From Roseomonas sp. (GTDB taxonomy: Bacteria > Pseudomonadota > Alphaproteobacteria > Acetobacterales > Acetobacteraceae), in assembly GCA_020249265.1 (NCBI GenBank), contig JADCGA010000003.1:55309-119308 (forward strand): 64,000 bases of DNA. Reading direction: 5' to 3'. The stretch's first letter is position 1. Each line of letters starts with the position of its first letter. Under the pieces are notes generated by a model. The model did no database searches. It was not told where the DNA came from and saw only the letters and a list, made by a program, of their open reading frames with translations. The position numbers were made by a program, and so were the translations under genes. Of the stretch, positions 8,628 to 18,724 are shown piece after piece.

Positions 8628-9953
8628 CTACAGGATATAGCGCGAAAGATCGGCGCTGGCTGCCAAGGGCGCCACGCGGTCGCGCACCATGGCTGCATCC
8701 ACCGCAATGCTTTCGCCGCCGCGATCGGTCGCCGTGAAGGAGATTTCTTCCAGCAGCCGTTCCAGCACGGTTGCCAGCCGCCGCGCGCCGATATTCTCCA
8801 CACTCGCGTTGATTTCCGCGGCCAGATCGGCAATCGCTTCAACCGCATCGGGCGTGAAATCCAGCGCCACGGCTTCCGTGCCAAGCAAAGCGGTATATTG
8901 TTTGAGCAGGGAATGTTCCGGCTCCGTCAAAATCCGGCGGAAATCATCGCGCGACAGCGCCTTTAATTCCACGCGGATCGGCAAGCGGCCCTGCAATTCC
9001 GGCAAAAGATCGGATGGCTTCGCCAGATGAAACGCGCCCGAGGCGATGAACAGCACGTGATCCGTCTTCACCGGCCCGTGCTTGGTGGTGACGGTGGTTC
9101 CTTCAATCAGCGGCAGCAAATCTCGCTGCACGCCTTCACGCGAAACATCCCCGCCACGCATCCCGCTTTCGCTGGTGCGCGCGCAAATCTTGTCAATCTC
9201 ATCCAAAAAGACGATGCCATTGGCTTCCACATTGGCGAGTGCTTCGCGCACCACCGCATCCTGATCCAATAGCTTGTCGGCTTCATCCTTCAGCAGCGCA
9301 GTGCGGGCTTCGGCCACTGTCATCTTGCGGGATTTGGAACGCCCGCCGAACATCTTGCCGAACATATCCTGCAGATTTTGCATTTGCGGCGGCTGGCCGC
9401 CTGGCAAATCCATCATGCCAATCGGCATCGCCGGGCCGGAATCGGCCAATTGCACCTCGATTTCTCGATTTTCCAATTGGCCTTCACGCAGCATGCGGCG
9501 GAACTTTAACCGTGTTTCGCCCGAAGCGCCTTCACCCACCAAGGCGGTCAGCAGGGTTTCTTCAGCCGCCAATTCCGCCTTGGCCTGCACACCCTTGCGC
9601 GCGGCGTCGCGGCCCATGGTGATGGCAACTTCCACCAGGTCACGAATGATGCTTTCCACATCGCGGCCAACATAGCCCACTTCGGTGAATTTCGTTGCCT
9701 CCACCTTCAGAAATGGCGCATGCGCCAAACGCGCCAAACGGCGCGCGATTTCCGTCTTGCCGCAGCCGGTCGGCCCGATCATCAGAATGTTTTTCGGCAC
9801 CACTTCTTCACGCAGCCCCGGCGCCAATTGCTGGCGCCGCCAACGATTACGCAATGCAATCGCCACTGCGCGCTTGGCTTCCTGCTGGCCGACGATATGG
9901 CGATCAAGCTCCGAGACGATCTCACGCGGGGAGAGGTTGACGGTTTCGGTCAT
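8628..9953 (-). CDS. hslU: ATP-dependent protease ATPase subunit HslU
   Basis: AAA+ unfoldase of the HslVU (ClpYQ) protease, 441 residues. Visible marks are the N-terminal [17 protein letters not shown] block, Walker A GPTGCGKT, the [15 protein letters not shown] pore region, Walker [12 protein letters not shown], and the C-terminal LSRYIL tail that inserts into HslV. The start at 9953 overlaps the hslV stop by 4 nt (ATGA); a longer upstream frame lies inside hslV and was rejected. Together the two genes encode a complete cytoplasmic protease. Confidence 0.97.
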   Translation of the reverse strand: MTETVNLSPREIVSELDRHIVGQQEAKRAVAIALRNRWRRQQLAPGLREEVVPKNILMIGPTGCGKTEIARRLARLAHAPFLKVEATKFTEVGYVGRDVESIIRDLVEVAITMGRDAARKGVQAKAELAAEETLLTALVGEGASGETRLKFRRMLREGQLENREIEVQLADSGPAMPIGMMDLPGGQPPQMQNLQDMFGKMFGGRSKSRKMTVAEARTALLKDEADKLLDQDAVVREALANVEANGIVFLDEIDKICARTSESGMRGGDVSREGVQRDLLPLIEGTTVTTKHGPVKTDHVLFIASGAFHLAKPSDLLPELQGRLPIRVELKALSRDDFRRILTEPEHSLLKQYTALLGTEAVALDFTPDAVEAIADLAAEINASVENIGARRLATVLERLLEEISFTATDRGGESIAVDAAMVRDRVAPLAASADLSRYIL

Positions 9954-10528
9954 GGTGCGTCTCCCGCACTCGCGGCCAGCGTTTCCAGGATGATATTGCC
10001 ATTGGTATAGACGCAGATATCCGCGGCAATCTTCATCGCGCGCCGGCAAATCTCCTCAGCTTCCACGCCTTCCACGGGCAGCAGCGCGCGCGCGGCGGAA
10101 AGCGCGTAATTGCCGCCGGACCCAATGCCAATGATGGCATCTTCCGGTTCCAGCACATCGCCCTGCCCGGTCACCAGCAAGGATCGTTTGTGATCCGCCA
10201 CCGCCAGCAAGGCTTCCAGGCGGCGCAAATAGCGATCCGTCCGCCAATCCTTGGCCAGATCAACGCAAGCCCGTTCCAATTGATCCGGGAAGCGTTCCAG
10301 CTTGGCTTCCAGCCGTTCCAGCAAAGTGAAGGCATCGGCCGTGGCGCCGGCGAAGCCCGCCAGCACCTTGCCGCCGGCAATCCGGCGGATTTTGCGTGCA
10401 TTGCCCTTCACCACCGTCTGCCCAAGGGAAACCTGGCCATCGCCCGCCATGGCCACTTGCCCGCCCTTGCGGACGCAAAGAATGGTGGTGCCGTGCCAGC
10501 CCAGGGGGTCGTGTTGTGTCTGTGTCAT
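9950..10528 (-). CDS. hslV: ATP-dependent protease peptidase subunit HslV
   Basis: Proteasome-like threonine peptidase, 192 residues from the ATG at 10528. The mature N-terminal nucleophile is the first Thr of the [10 protein letters not shown] segment (Thr14), exposed after propeptide removal. The GDGQVSLG and [15 protein letters not shown] motifs are typical. A longer in-frame extension to 10588 was rejected because it runs through the divergent promoter region shared with hisB. It is the first gene of hslV-hslU-ecsC. Confidence 0.96.
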   Translation of the reverse strand: MTQTQHDPLGWHGTTILCVRKGGQVAMAGDGQVSLGQTVVKGNARKIRRIAGGKVLAGFAGATADAFTLLERLEAKLERFPDQLERACVDLAKDWRTDRYLRRLEALLAVADHKRSLLVTGQGDVLEPEDAIIGIGSGGNYALSAARALLPVEGVEAEEICRRAMKIAADICVYTNGNIILETLAASAGDAP

Positions 10529-10618
10529 GGGTGCAGAAATGGCGCGACTGGGGCGCGGAGACAACCACACCCCCGCTTTCGGTTGCATCCCCCCCGCTGC
10601 GGGGCGTAGTTAGGCTGC

Positions 10619-11233
10619 ATGAAGACCACCCCGCCCTGGAACCGCCGCGCGGAAATCAGCCGCGAGACCTCGGAAACCGCGATCACCGTCGCCCTTGGCC
10701 TGGATGGCGAAGGCCGCGCGGATATCGCCACTGGCATTGGCTTTCTGGACCATATGCTGACTGCGCTGGCCCGCCATGGGCTGTTCGACCTGAAGGTGCG
10801 GGCCAAGGGCGATCTGCACATAGATTTCCACCACACCACGGAAGATGTCGGCATCGTCATCGGCCAATGCCTGCGTCAGGCGCTGGGCGATAAGCGCGGC
10901 ATTCGCCGCTACGGCGCCGCCGTGATCCCGATGGATGAGGCGCTGGCGGAAGCGGCGGTGGATATTTCTGGCCGGCCTTTCCTTGCCTGGTCCGTCACTT
11001 TCGCTCAGCCCAAGATTGGCGAAATGGATACGGAATTGTTCGAGGAATTCTTCCGCGCGCTCGCCTTCAATGCCGGCATCACGCTGCATGTCACGCAAAA
11101 AGCCGGCACCAACGCGCATCACGTGGCCGAAGCCTGCTTCAAGGCCCTGGCGCGCGCGCTTAGGGAAGCGGTGGAACCGGACCCGCGCGCGATCAGCGCC
11201 ATTCCTTCCACCAAGGGCGTGCTGGAAGCCTGA
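10619..11233 (+). CDS. hisB: Imidazoleglycerol-phosphate dehydratase HisB
   Basis: Histidine biosynthesis, dehydration of imidazole glycerol phosphate. A 204-residue monofunctional HisB with both manganese-binding His-rich motifs ([17 protein letters not shown] and [15 protein letters not shown]) and the second repeat near the C-terminus ([17 protein letters not shown], here [13 protein letters not shown]). It is divergent from hslV with a 90-nt spacer and heads a short his cluster. The ribosome site is weak (AGG). Confidence 0.96.
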   Translation: MKTTPPWNRRAEISRETSETAITVALGLDGEGRADIATGIGFLDHMLTALARHGLFDLKVRAKGDLHIDFHHTTEDVGIVIGQCLRQALGDKRGIRRYGAAVIPMDEALAEAAVDISGRPFLAWSVTFAQPKIGEMDTELFEEFFRALAFNAGITLHVTQKAGTNAHHVAEACFKALARALREAVEPDPRAISAIPSTKGVLEA

Positions 11234-11234
11234 G

Positions 11235-11609
11235 ATGCGCATCTGGACCGTTCATCAGCGCCCGGCTTTGGCCGGCAAGCCCGTGCGGACGGTGATGGTA
11301 CGGGAAGGGTTTTCCTGGTTGGCGGCGCTGTTTCCACTGTTCTGGTTTCTGGCGAAGCGGCTTTGGCTGGTGGCGGCGCTGTATTTCTCACTCGCCACAT
11401 TCATGGGCTTCGTGCTGCCCTCCGGCATTTCCCCCTGGGCATTGATAGCCCTGCAAATCCTGACAGGGTTTGAGGCGCGGAACCTTCAGCGCTGGAGTCT
11501 GCAAAGGAAAGGCTTCCGCCTGATGGGCGTGGTGCAGGGAAAGAATGAGGACGGCGCTGTTCTGAACCTGGCCGATCGCCGCCCCGATCTGGCGCGCGGG
11601 CTCGCATGA
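11235..11609 (+). CDS. DUF2628-like small membrane protein
   Basis: A 124-residue protein starting 1 nt after the hisB stop. It has a short N-terminal segment (MRIWTVHQRP), then two or three hydrophobic stretches around residues 30-75 (FPLFWFLAKRLWLVAALYF and similar), then a soluble tail. This layout and the REGFSWLAALFPLFWFL segment match the DUF2628 proteins commonly found between hisB and hisH in alphaproteobacteria. It overlaps hisH by 4 nt, so it is co-translated with the his genes. Function unknown. Confidence 0.75.
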   Translation: MRIWTVHQRPALAGKPVRTVMVREGFSWLAALFPLFWFLAKRLWLVAALYFSLATFMGFVLPSGISPWALIALQILTGFEARNLQRWSLQRKGFRLMGVVQGKNEDGAVLNLADRRPDLARGLA

Positions 11610-12259
11610 AGCTGGTGATCATCGACCCGGGTTCGGGCAATCTGGCTTCCGTGCTGCGGGCTTTCCAGAAAGTGGCGGCGGAGGCGGGCATCACGGCGGA
11701 TATCAGCGTCACGCGCGATCCAGCGGATATCCTGGCGGCGGACCGCGTGGTGCTGCCGGGTCAGGGGGCCTTCGCCGCCTGCCGGCGCGGGCTGGATGCT
11801 TTGCCGGGCGCCGTCGCGGCCATGGAACAGCGGGTGCGCGGGGATGGCGTGCCCTTCCTGGGCATATGTGTGGGCATGCAATTGATGGCGAGCCGCGGGT
11901 TGGAACATGGCACCACCCCGGGGCTCGATTGGCTGCCGGGCGAGGTAGCGCATATGGACCCGAAGGACGCCGATGGCGCCCCGCTGCCCCTGCCGCAAAT
12001 GGGCTGGAATGGGCTGACCTTCCGCCCGGGCTGCCACAAGCTGCTGGAAGGCGTCACGCCCGGGGATCAGGTTTATTTCGTGCATTCCTATGCCTTTAGC
12101 GCGGCGCGAGGGGAGGATGTGGTCGCCTCCACCGACTATGGCGGGCCGGTCACCGCCGCCATTGCCCGCCATAATCTTGCCGGGCTTCAGTTCCATGTGG
12201 AGAAAAGCGGCCCGGTGGGGTTGCGTATCCTCGCCAATTTCCTGAAATGGGTGCCATGA
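11606..12259 (+). CDS. hisH: Imidazole glycerol phosphate synthase glutaminase subunit HisH
   Basis: Class I glutamine amidotransferase, 217 residues, supplying ammonia to HisF. The nucleophile is Cys88 in the GICVGMQL motif; His197 and Glu199 in QFHVEKS complete the triad (the common Pro between them is Val here). The oxyanion strand motif appears as LPGQGAFA. It overlaps its neighbours by 4 nt on each side. Its partner hisF is not in the window. Confidence 0.95.
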   Translation: MKLVIIDPGSGNLASVLRAFQKVAAEAGITADISVTRDPADILAADRVVLPGQGAFAACRRGLDALPGAVAAMEQRVRGDGVPFLGICVGMQLMASRGLEHGTTPGLDWLPGEVAHMDPKDADGAPLPLPQMGWNGLTFRPGCHKLLEGVTPGDQVYFVHSYAFSAARGEDVVASTDYGGPVTAAIARHNLAGLQFHVEKSGPVGLRILANFLKWVP

Positions 12260-12846
12260 ATAGCGCAATGACCATGAGCTTCACCCATGACCTGGCTGTG
12301 GAACTCGCCAACCAGCTTTCGGATGCGGATTTGGCCGATCTCTGTGAGGCGACTGATGCCGCCATCATTGAAGGCGGTGGCTTCGGCTGGCTGGAACCGC
12401 AGGGGCGGGAAGCGCTGGCGCGGCATTTTCGCGGCACGCTGCTGGTGCCGGAGCGCGAATTATTCATCGCCCGTCTGGATGGCCATGTGGTGGGTTCAGC
12501 CCAATTGGTGCGCCCGCCGCGCCATAATGAAGCGCAATCCTTCGGCGCCACGCTGACCCATGCCTATCTGGCGCCCTATGCGCGCGGCCATGGTCTGGCG
12601 CGGATGTTGGTGCTCCGCGTGGAAGAACGCGCCGCCGCGCTGGGGCATCGCGTGCTGAACCTGGATGTGCGGGAAACGCAGACCACCGCTATCGCGCTAT
12701 TTGAAGCGCTGGGTTACGTGCATTGGGGCACGCATCCTTTTTATGCGCGGGTCAATGGCCAGACGGTGGCTGGGCGCTATTACTTCAAGCCGTTGGAACC
12801 TGGCCGCGGGCGTGCCACGGGCGCCTTGCTCGACCCCGCGCAGTAA
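12256..12846 (+). CDS. GNAT family N-acetyltransferase
   Basis: A 196-residue protein with a GNAT fold. The acetyl-CoA loop is seen as [13 protein letters not shown], followed by helix 4 and the [20 protein letters not shown] strand-helix region near the C-terminus. The ATG at 12256 overlaps the hisH stop (ATGA) and its own stop overlaps the hisA start (TAATG), so it is embedded in the his operon. Substrate unknown; nothing ties it to histidine biosynthesis except position. Confidence 0.85.
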   Translation: MNSAMTMSFTHDLAVELANQLSDADLADLCEATDAAIIEGGGFGWLEPQGREALARHFRGTLLVPERELFIARLDGHVVGSAQLVRPPRHNEAQSFGATLTHAYLAPYARGHGLARMLVLRVEERAAALGHRVLNLDVRETQTTAIALFEALGYVHWGTHPFYARVNGQTVAGRYYFKPLEPGRGRATGALLDPAQ

Positions 12847-13574
12847 TGGTCTTTTCGCTCTATCCCGCCATTGATTTGAAGGGCGGGCAGGTGGTGCGCC
12901 TGAAACGAGGCGAGATGGATCAGGCCACCATCTATGCCGAGGTTCCGGCGGCGCAGGCGCGGAGCTTCATCGAAGCCGGCTTTAGTTGGGTGCATATGGT
13001 GGATCTGGATGGCGCCTTTGCCGGCAAGCCGGCCAATGCCGCAGCCGTGCGCGCGATTATCGCGGCTGTGCCGGGTGCCAAGCTGCAATTGGGTGGCGGC
13101 ATTCGTTCCATGGCAACGGCCGAGGCTTGGCTAGCCGCCGGGGTCAGCCGGATTATTCTGGGCTCCGCCGCCGTGAAGGACCCGGATTTTGCCCGCGCCG
13201 CCTGCCGCGCCTTTCCGGGGCGCGTGGCGCTTGGGATTGATGCGCGTGATGGCATGGTGGCCACCGAAGGCTGGGCCGAGACCAGCGATGTCAGCGCCAC
13301 TGATTTGGCGCGCCGCTTTGAGGATTCCGGCGCCGCCGCAGTGATTTACACGGATATCGCGCGTGATGGCATGCTGACAGGTGTGAATGTCGCGGCGACG
13401 GCTGCGCTGGCGCGCGCGGTGCGCCTGCCAGTGATTGCCTCGGGCGGGGTCGCGGGGGTTGAGGATATTACGGCGCTGCGCGAAGTAGGTGCCGGGATTG
13501 AAGGCGCGATATTGGGGCGCGCGCTTTATGATGGGCGGATTGAACCGAAGGTGGCTTTGGCGGCGGCGGCATAG
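12846..13574 (+). CDS. hisA: HisA, phosphoribosylformimino-5-aminoimidazole carboxamide ribotide isomerase
   Basis: A 242-residue (beta/alpha)8 barrel of histidine biosynthesis. It opens with the catalytic-Asp motif [13 protein letters not shown] and has the second-half Asp motif [14 protein letters not shown] and the phosphate-binding loop [10 protein letters not shown]. The start codon overlaps the preceding stop (TAATG). It is the last his gene here; the expected hisF does not follow. Confidence 0.96.
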   Translation: MVFSLYPAIDLKGGQVVRLKRGEMDQATIYAEVPAAQARSFIEAGFSWVHMVDLDGAFAGKPANAAAVRAIIAAVPGAKLQLGGGIRSMATAEAWLAAGVSRIILGSAAVKDPDFARAACRAFPGRVALGIDARDGMVATEGWAETSDVSATDLARRFEDSGAAAVIYTDIARDGMLTGVNVAATAALARAVRLPVIASGGVAGVEDITALREVGAGIEGAILGRALYDGRIEPKVALAAAA

Positions 13575-13767
13575 GCGGGGCTTTTTGGCGGTATTCCACT
13601 TTCACTTGGCGGGGCTCACCCTGGGTCGCGCTGGAAACATGCCTCGGTTGCAACCGGATCTCAAAAAGACCCTCCTATGAGGCCGGCCTTCTCCTTATGC
13701 CCCCGCAGACGTTAACTGCCCTCTGCGTATCTCCATCCGCAATCTTGGGCTCGGCACAGAGCAGATT

Positions 13768-13794
13768 GCGTTCAGATGGAAAAATCTGGACACG
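13768..13794. repeat. Degenerate copy of the GCGTTCAGAT inverted repeat
   Basis: In the 255-nt gene-free gap between hisA and rplI. The left arm GCGTTCAGAT followed by GG equals the left arm of the hairpin found after ftsZ (51116-51142); the right arm ATCTGGACACG is a damaged version. No other feature is visible in this gap. Confidence 0.45.
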
Positions 13795-13829
13795 ATCCGA
13801 TCTGAGCCGCCCGCAACCGCCAAAAAAAC

Positions 13830-14387
13830 TCACCCGGCCTGTTCAGTCGCCGCCATTTCGGCTGCCAATTCTGCTTCCAGGCTTTCGGCCTGGGCGGCAG
13901 CCGCCGCGCTTTCACCGCGCGCCTGCTTTTCAGCTTCTTCGCGGCTGCGCGCGACGTTCACCACTACCGGGATCAGCACTTCGGGGTGGAGTTCCACCTG
14001 CACGGTGCTCACGCCAACAGCCTTGATGGGTTCACCCAGCAGCACCTGCTCACGCGCAATGGTCAGGCCACCTTCGGTGCAGGCAACAGCAATGTCACGC
14101 GCCACCACGGAACCATAAAGGCTGCCGCTTTCACCCGCCTGGCGGATGATGATCACGGAAAGCCCGGCCACACGTTCGGCCACACGCTCGGCCTCACCAC
14201 GGCGTTTGATGTTATCGGCTTCAAGCTGAACGCGTTCGCGTTCGAAGCGCTCAAGATTTGCCTTGCTGGCGCGGATCGCCTTGCCGGTGGGCAACAGGAA
14301 ATTACGCGCATAACCAGGGCGCACCTTCACGCGTTCACCCATTTGGCCAAGCTTGTCCACGCGCTGCATCAGGATCAGGTCAATCAT
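13830..14387 (-). CDS. rplI: 50S ribosomal protein L9
   Basis: L9 of the large subunit, 185 residues, longer than the usual ~150 because of an Ala/Glu-rich C-terminal tail (from about residue 155). The N-terminal domain shows the Gly-rich [20 protein letters not shown] signature. A GGAGG site sits 7 nt before the ATG, and the start overlaps the DUF2232 gene stop by 4 nt. Last gene of the rpsF-rpsR-DUF2232-rplI cluster. Confidence 0.96.
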   Translation of the reverse strand: MIDLILMQRVDKLGQMGERVKVRPGYARNFLLPTGKAIRASKANLERFERERVQLEADNIKRRGEAERVAERVAGLSVIIIRQAGESGSLYGSVVARDIAVACTEGGLTIAREQVLLGEPIKAVGVSTVQVELHPEVLIPVVVNVARSREEAEKQARGESAAAAAQAESLEAELAAEMAATEQAG

Positions 14388-15310
14388 GTCTTGCCTCCGG
14401 GCGGCTCATTGCGCCGCCCCCATTGTTCGAAAATGCCGAAGGCCGTAACCGCGATCGCGGCCGGCACGCTCAAGATCACAAGCCCGGCATAGAATACGCC
14501 AAGCATGAAGGGCCGGGCGGTGCGGCCGGCAGAACGCCGATGCACCGCGGCAAGCCCCAGCAGAAAAAAGGGCAGCAGCAACACCACAAAAAGCGCGAAG
14601 GGAAGGCTGCTATCGCCGCCCATGCCACTCAGCCAGATCAGCGCCGCGCCGGATGGCAAAAACCCGTACCAGATCGGCAGGCGGGTTTCACTCCAGCGCG
14701 GGTTTGGAGCCAAAGCCATGCCACGCCGTGCCAAGGCCGATTGCGCGCCAATCCCGCATAGGATCAGCGCCGCCACCATCCAACCCGCCATGGCGGGCGC
14801 CATGATGCGCGCCAATTGCTCCACCGGCATGCCGGCATCCGCAATGCCCATGCGCGAAAGCCCCTGCTTGACCGAGGAAATCAAGGCCCCGTCAAACCCA
14901 CCGGGAGAACCCGCCAGCAGCACCGCCACCAGCAGGATCACCAGCGCCGGCCAAATGCCGCTCAACGCCAATGGCAGGGCAGCATCAAGCCTGCCGCCGC
15001 GCAGCCCCGTTGCCACCATCAGCAGCGCCGGCAGCGCGAAGCCAAGCAGATAGATCAGTGCCGGCCATTCACTCGCCAGGATCAGCACCATCAAGGTGCC
15101 AACACAAAGCGCACCAAAGGCCGAGGCACTGCCAAAGCCAAGACCGGCGGCGAAGATGGGCAGGGATGTCAGCCAGAAAGCAGCAAAGCCCAGCGGAAGC
15201 CCGCGCATGGCCCATAGCGCTGCGATGGCGGAAGCAATCCCACCAATCGCCGCCGCAAGCCAACGCGGATCATCCAACAGGCTACGCCTGATTTCCATGG
15301 CTTTTCCCAT
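14384..15310 (-). CDS. DUF2232-like multi-pass membrane protein
   Basis: A 308-residue integral membrane protein with about eight hydrophobic segments (for example residues 18-38, 42-60, 65-110, 120-150). Its place between rpsR and rplI is where alphaproteobacteria keep a DUF2232 (YybS-like) membrane protein; assignment rests on this position plus topology. The start may be the ATG at 15310 or a second ATG at 15298 (MEIRRSL). Function unknown. Confidence 0.7.
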   Translation of the reverse strand: MGKAMEIRRSLLDDPRWLAAAIGGIASAIAALWAMRGLPLGFAAFWLTSLPIFAAGLGFGSASAFGALCVGTLMVLILASEWPALIYLLGFALPALLMVATGLRGGRLDAALPLALSGIWPALVILLVAVLLAGSPGGFDGALISSVKQGLSRMGIADAGMPVEQLARIMAPAMAGWMVAALILCGIGAQSALARRGMALAPNPRWSETRLPIWYGFLPSGAALIWLSGMGGDSSLPFALFVVLLLPFFLLGLAAVHRRSAGRTARPFMLGVFYAGLVILSVPAAIAVTAFGIFEQWGRRNEPPGGKT

Positions 15311-15333
15311 GCCCCTTCGCCGCTATGTGCTGC

Positions 15334-15612
15334 CTAATCCGCAATCACGTAAGGCAGCAGCGCCAGGAAGCGCGCGCGCTTGATGGCAATGGCCAATTCG
15401 CGCTGCTTCTTCGCCGAAACCGAGGTAATGCGCGCCGGCACGATCTTGCCGCGCTCAGACAGGAAGCGCGACAGCAAGCGCACATCCTTATAGTCAATCT
15501 TCGGCGCGCCATTCCCGCTGAAGGGGCAGGATTTGCGGCGACGATGGAAGGGCCTGCGCGCACCCACGGCGGGGCGGCGGGCGGCGGGGATCAGCTCTGC
15601 ATTGTCAGACAT
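15334..15612 (-). CDS. rpsR: 30S ribosomal protein S18
   Basis: Small-subunit protein S18, 92 residues. The family core is clear: [38 protein letters not shown], then [20 protein letters not shown]. It starts 3 nt after the rpsF stop, with a GAGGA ribosome site overlapping that stop. S18 binds next to S6 in the ribosome, consistent with the gene pairing. Confidence 0.97.
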   Translation of the reverse strand: MSDNAELIPAARRPAVGARRPFHRRRKSCPFSGNGAPKIDYKDVRLLSRFLSERGKIVPARITSVSAKKQRELAIAIKRARFLALLPYVIAD

Positions 15613-15615
15613 GGC

Positions 15616-16092
15616 TTATTCCTCAATCCCCATGGACATATCCATTTCGTCGCGGCCGCGGGCACGGAATTCCTCGCGGTCATCGCCACGGCCGCCACCA
15701 CGGCCAGAACCAAAACGACCAGCCGGGCGCGGGCCACGGAAGGATTTTTCGCGGTCGCGATCATCACCGCCACGCTTGGACAGCACAGCGGAAGGCGCTT
15801 CTTCAATCGCTTCCACGCGCACGGTCAGCATGCGCAGGACGTCTTCATTCAGGCCAAGCTGACGTTCGGCTTCATTCAAGGCGGCGGGGGGCGTTTCAAG
15901 GCCAAGAAGCATGTAATGCCCCTTGCGATTCTTCTTGATGCGGTAGGCAAGGCTGCGCAGGCCCCAGTATTCGCGCTTGCGCACTTCGCCACCACCTTCG
16001 GCGACCGTCGCGGCGACCTGGTCGGCAATGGCTTCAACCTGCTGTTGCGTGATATCGTTGCGTGCGATGAACACGCATTCGTATAGCGGCAT
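15616..16092 (-). CDS. rpsF: 30S ribosomal protein S6
   Basis: Small-subunit protein S6, 158 residues. The domain begins MPLYECVFIARNDITQQQVE and is followed by the central YWGLRSLAYRIKKNRKGHY block. The C-terminal ~45 residues form an Arg/Gly/Asp-rich tail (RGGDDRDREK, GRGGGRGDD), a common alphaproteobacterial extension. The ATG at 16092 has a GGGAGA site 5-10 nt upstream; an open frame extends far upstream but lacks S6 similarity and was rejected. Confidence 0.96.
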   Translation of the reverse strand: MPLYECVFIARNDITQQQVEAIADQVAATVAEGGGEVRKREYWGLRSLAYRIKKNRKGHYMLLGLETPPAALNEAERQLGLNEDVLRMLTVRVEAIEEAPSAVLSKRGGDDRDREKSFRGPRPAGRFGSGRGGGRGDDREEFRARGRDEMDMSMGIEE

Positions 16093-16283
16093 GTGATCTC
16101 CCTTTGGCTGGCTCAGCCCTGGCCCCGGGATGGGGCGCGCATAGGGGCATAGCCGGGCACTTGCCTTGCACCCGGCAGGGGAGGGGCGCGTAAAGCACGA
16201 AGCGGGGTGGGGGATCAAGCCCTGGCTGTCGCGCCCTGGCGCTTTGTGCTTAGTAACCGCAAGAAAAAAGGGGGAGAAGCACC

Positions 16284-17258
16284 GTGTTAAATCGTCGCAG
16301 CATATTGATGGGCCTGCCTTTGGCGCTGGCGGCCAGCCAGGCCCACGCGCAGGGCACCTGGGCGCCAAGCCGCCCGGTGGTGCTGGTGGTGCCCTTTGCG
16401 CCCGGCGGGCCGAATGATTTGGTGGCACGGCTGGTCGCACCCGCCATGCAGACAGCCCTTGGGCAGAATGTGGTGGTGGAAAACCGCCCCGGCGCCACCG
16501 GCGCCATCGCTGCCCGCCATGTCGCGGCGCAACCCCCCGATGGCCATACGCTGATCGTCGCCGCCAGCGGCACCATGACCATCAACCCCGCTGTCATGTC
16601 CCGCCCCGGCTATGACCCCGAGAAGGATTTCGCCCCGGTCAGTTTGGCCATGTCGGTCCCCAATATGCTGGTCGTGAACAAGGATGTGCCCGCGACCACT
16701 GTGGCCGAGGTGGTGGCCTGGCTGAAGCGCGAAGCAGGCCGGGCTTCCTATTGCTCCGGCGGCGTGGGCTCCACCGAGCAATTGGGCATGGAGCTTTTCC
16801 TGAAGCGCACAGGGACCGAGGCGACGCATATCCCCTTCCCAGGCGGCGCCCCAGCCGTCACCGCCATGATCCAGGGCCAGGTGCAGATCGGCATCCTGAA
16901 TGCGGCAACCGTGCGCCCGCATGTGGTTTCAGGCGCTTTGCGCGCCATTGCCATTGCCGGCACCAAGCGCTTTTCCGGCCTGCCGGATGTGCCGACAATG
17001 GTGGAAGCGGGCCTGCCCGATGTGCTTTCCGCTTCCTGGTCCGCCTTTCTGGCCCCGGCGGGCACGCCCGCGCCGGCCATCGCCCGGCTGCATGAGGTGA
17101 TTGTGGCCGCCCTTCGCACGCCGGAGACCACGCAGCGCCTGACGGCAGCCGGCTTCACCATTGATGCTTCCACGCCTCAGGAATTGGGCGCCACGATTTC
17201 GGCGGAACTCGCCCGTTGGAAGCAGGTGGTGCGGGACGCGAATATCCAGATGAATTGA
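16284..17258 (+). CDS. Bug/TctC family tripartite tricarboxylate transporter substrate-binding protein
   Basis: A 324-residue periplasmic binding protein beginning at GTG with a GGGGGAG site upstream. The signal peptide is RRSILMGLPLALAASQAHA, cleaved near residue 22. The TctC-family hallmarks VPFAPGGPNDLVARL, VENRPGATGAIAA and the FPGGAPAVTAMIQGQVQ pocket segment are present. No tctA/tctB membrane genes are adjacent; orphan Bug proteins are common in Acetobacteraceae and Burkholderiales. The ligand is probably a carboxylate but cannot be specified. Confidence 0.9.
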   Translation: MLNRRSILMGLPLALAASQAHAQGTWAPSRPVVLVVPFAPGGPNDLVARLVAPAMQTALGQNVVVENRPGATGAIAARHVAAQPPDGHTLIVAASGTMTINPAVMSRPGYDPEKDFAPVSLAMSVPNMLVVNKDVPATTVAEVVAWLKREAGRASYCSGGVGSTEQLGMELFLKRTGTEATHIPFPGGAPAVTAMIQGQVQIGILNAATVRPHVVSGALRAIAIAGTKRFSGLPDVPTMVEAGLPDVLSASWSAFLAPAGTPAPAIARLHEVIVAALRTPETTQRLTAAGFTIDASTPQELGATISAELARWKQVVRDANIQMN

Positions 17259-17328
17259 CGCGGTTGACAAGCCGGGGCCGCGCGGCCATTCGCGCGGCCT
17301 GACCCTTAACCTTAACGGACTTATCATC

Positions 17329-18288
17329 ATGGCCTTCGCCTTCGTCTTCCCCGGCCAGGGGAGCCAGGCTGTCGGCATGGGCCGCGACCTGGCCGATGCC
17401 TTTCCTGCTGCCCGCCACGTCTTCCAGGAAGTGGATGATGCTTTGGGCCAGAAGCTGAGCAAGCTGATGTGGGAAGGCCCGCAGGAAGAATTGACGCTGA
17501 CCGCCAATGCCCAGCCCGCGCTGATGGCGCATTCTTTGGCCGTGGTGCGGGCGCTTGAGGCCGAAGGCGGTTTTGGGCTGGCCGCGCGCGTGGCGCTGGT
17601 GGCCGGCCATTCGCTTGGCGAATACAGCGCGCTGACCGCTGCCGGCGCTTTTGATATCGCCACCGCCGCGAAGCTTTTGCGCTTGCGCGGCGAGGCCATG
17701 CAAAAGGCCACCCCCCCCGGCACTGGCGCCATGGCGGCACTTCTGGGCGCGGAGATTGATCTGGCACAGGAGATTTGCGCCGCCGCGGCAACCAACCCCG
17801 AAACCGGCAAGGCCGAGGTGGTGGAAGCCGCCAATGACAATGGCGGCGGCCAGGTGGTGATTTCCGGCGCCAAGGCGGCTGTTGAGCGCGCCATCGAAAT
17901 CGCCAAGGAAAAGGGCGTGAAGCGCGCCATGCTGCTGCCGGTATCCGCCCCCTTCCATTGCGCTTTGATGGCCCCCGCAGCGGACGCCATGGCGGAAGCG
18001 CTTGCCCAGGCGACCATGCAGGCGCCTGGCGTTCCGGTGGTGGCGAATGTCACCGCCGCTAAAGCGACCGACCCCGCCGAAATCCGCGATTTGCTGGTGC
18101 GTCAAGTGACCGGCACGGTGCGCTGGCGCGAATGCGTCGCCGCCATGGCCGCCATGGGGTGCGATAAATTTGTCGAGGTCGGCTCGGGCAAGGTGCTGAC
18201 CGGCCTCATGAAGCGCAATGCACCGGAAGCGACCGCCCTTGCCATCGGCAATCCGGCCGAGCTGGAAGCCTTTCTGAAGACGCTCTGA
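17329..18288 (+). CDS. fabD: Malonyl-CoA:ACP transacylase FabD
   Basis: Loads malonyl groups from CoA onto acyl carrier protein for fatty-acid synthesis; 319 residues. The N-terminal FPGQGSQAVGMGRDL motif, nucleophile Ser95 in AGHSLGEYSAL and the catalytic His210 in PVSAPFHCALM are all seen. It is separated from fabG by a small GNAT gene. Confidence 0.96.
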   Translation: MAFAFVFPGQGSQAVGMGRDLADAFPAARHVFQEVDDALGQKLSKLMWEGPQEELTLTANAQPALMAHSLAVVRALEAEGGFGLAARVALVAGHSLGEYSALTAAGAFDIATAAKLLRLRGEAMQKATPPGTGAMAALLGAEIDLAQEICAAAATNPETGKAEVVEAANDNGGGQVVISGAKAAVERAIEIAKEKGVKRAMLLPVSAPFHCALMAPAADAMAEALAQATMQAPGVPVVANVTAAKATDPAEIRDLLVRQVTGTVRWRECVAAMAAMGCDKFVEVGSGKVLTGLMKRNAPEATALAIGNPAELEAFLKTL

Positions 18289-18290
18289 TC

Positions 18291-18719
18291 ATGGTCGAGA
18301 TCACAGTTTCGGAAATTGATGATGATCCCGCTGCCAAGGTCGCGTTGAAGGGGCTGGAAGCGCTCAATGCGCCCTTCATCGGCAGCCATGGATATAAGCC
18401 GCTGTCACTGGTCGTGCGTCGTTCTGCTGAAGCTGAACCCGTTGGCGGCGCTTTCGGCTGGTGCTGGGGCGCCTGGTATCAATTGCACTACCTGTTTTTG
18501 CCTGAGGATCTGCGTGGTGCGGGACTTGGTTCAAGCCTGCTGCGGCAATTGGAGGCCGAAGCCCGCGCCAGAGGTTGCATCGGCGTCTGGCTTGACACCC
18601 TTTCCTTCCAGGCGCGGCCTTTTTACGAAAAGCACGGCTATGCGCTTTTCGGCAGTATCGAGGATCATCCGCCCGGCCATGCGCGGTATTTCCTGTTCAA
18701 ACGCCTTAACCAGGGATGA
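18291..18719 (+). CDS. GNAT family N-acetyltransferase
   Basis: A 142-residue acetyltransferase starting 2 nt after fabD. The acetyl-CoA-binding motif is LFLPEDLRGAGLGSSLLRQL and the C-terminal strand-turn is WLDTLSFQARPFYEKHGYALFG, typical of the family. Inserted between fabD and fabG, where relatives usually have the two genes side by side. Substrate unknown. Confidence 0.85.
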   Translation: MVEITVSEIDDDPAAKVALKGLEALNAPFIGSHGYKPLSLVVRRSAEAEPVGGAFGWCWGAWYQLHYLFLPEDLRGAGLGSSLLRQLEAEARARGCIGVWLDTLSFQARPFYEKHGYALFGSIEDHPPGHARYFLFKRLNQG

Positions 18720-18724
18720 GTGAT

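Noticed and set aside
15616..16440. Upstream extension of rpsF
   Set aside because: The S6 fold starts at 16092 with a good ribosome site; the extension is Pro/Arg-rich and reaches into the TctC-like gene.
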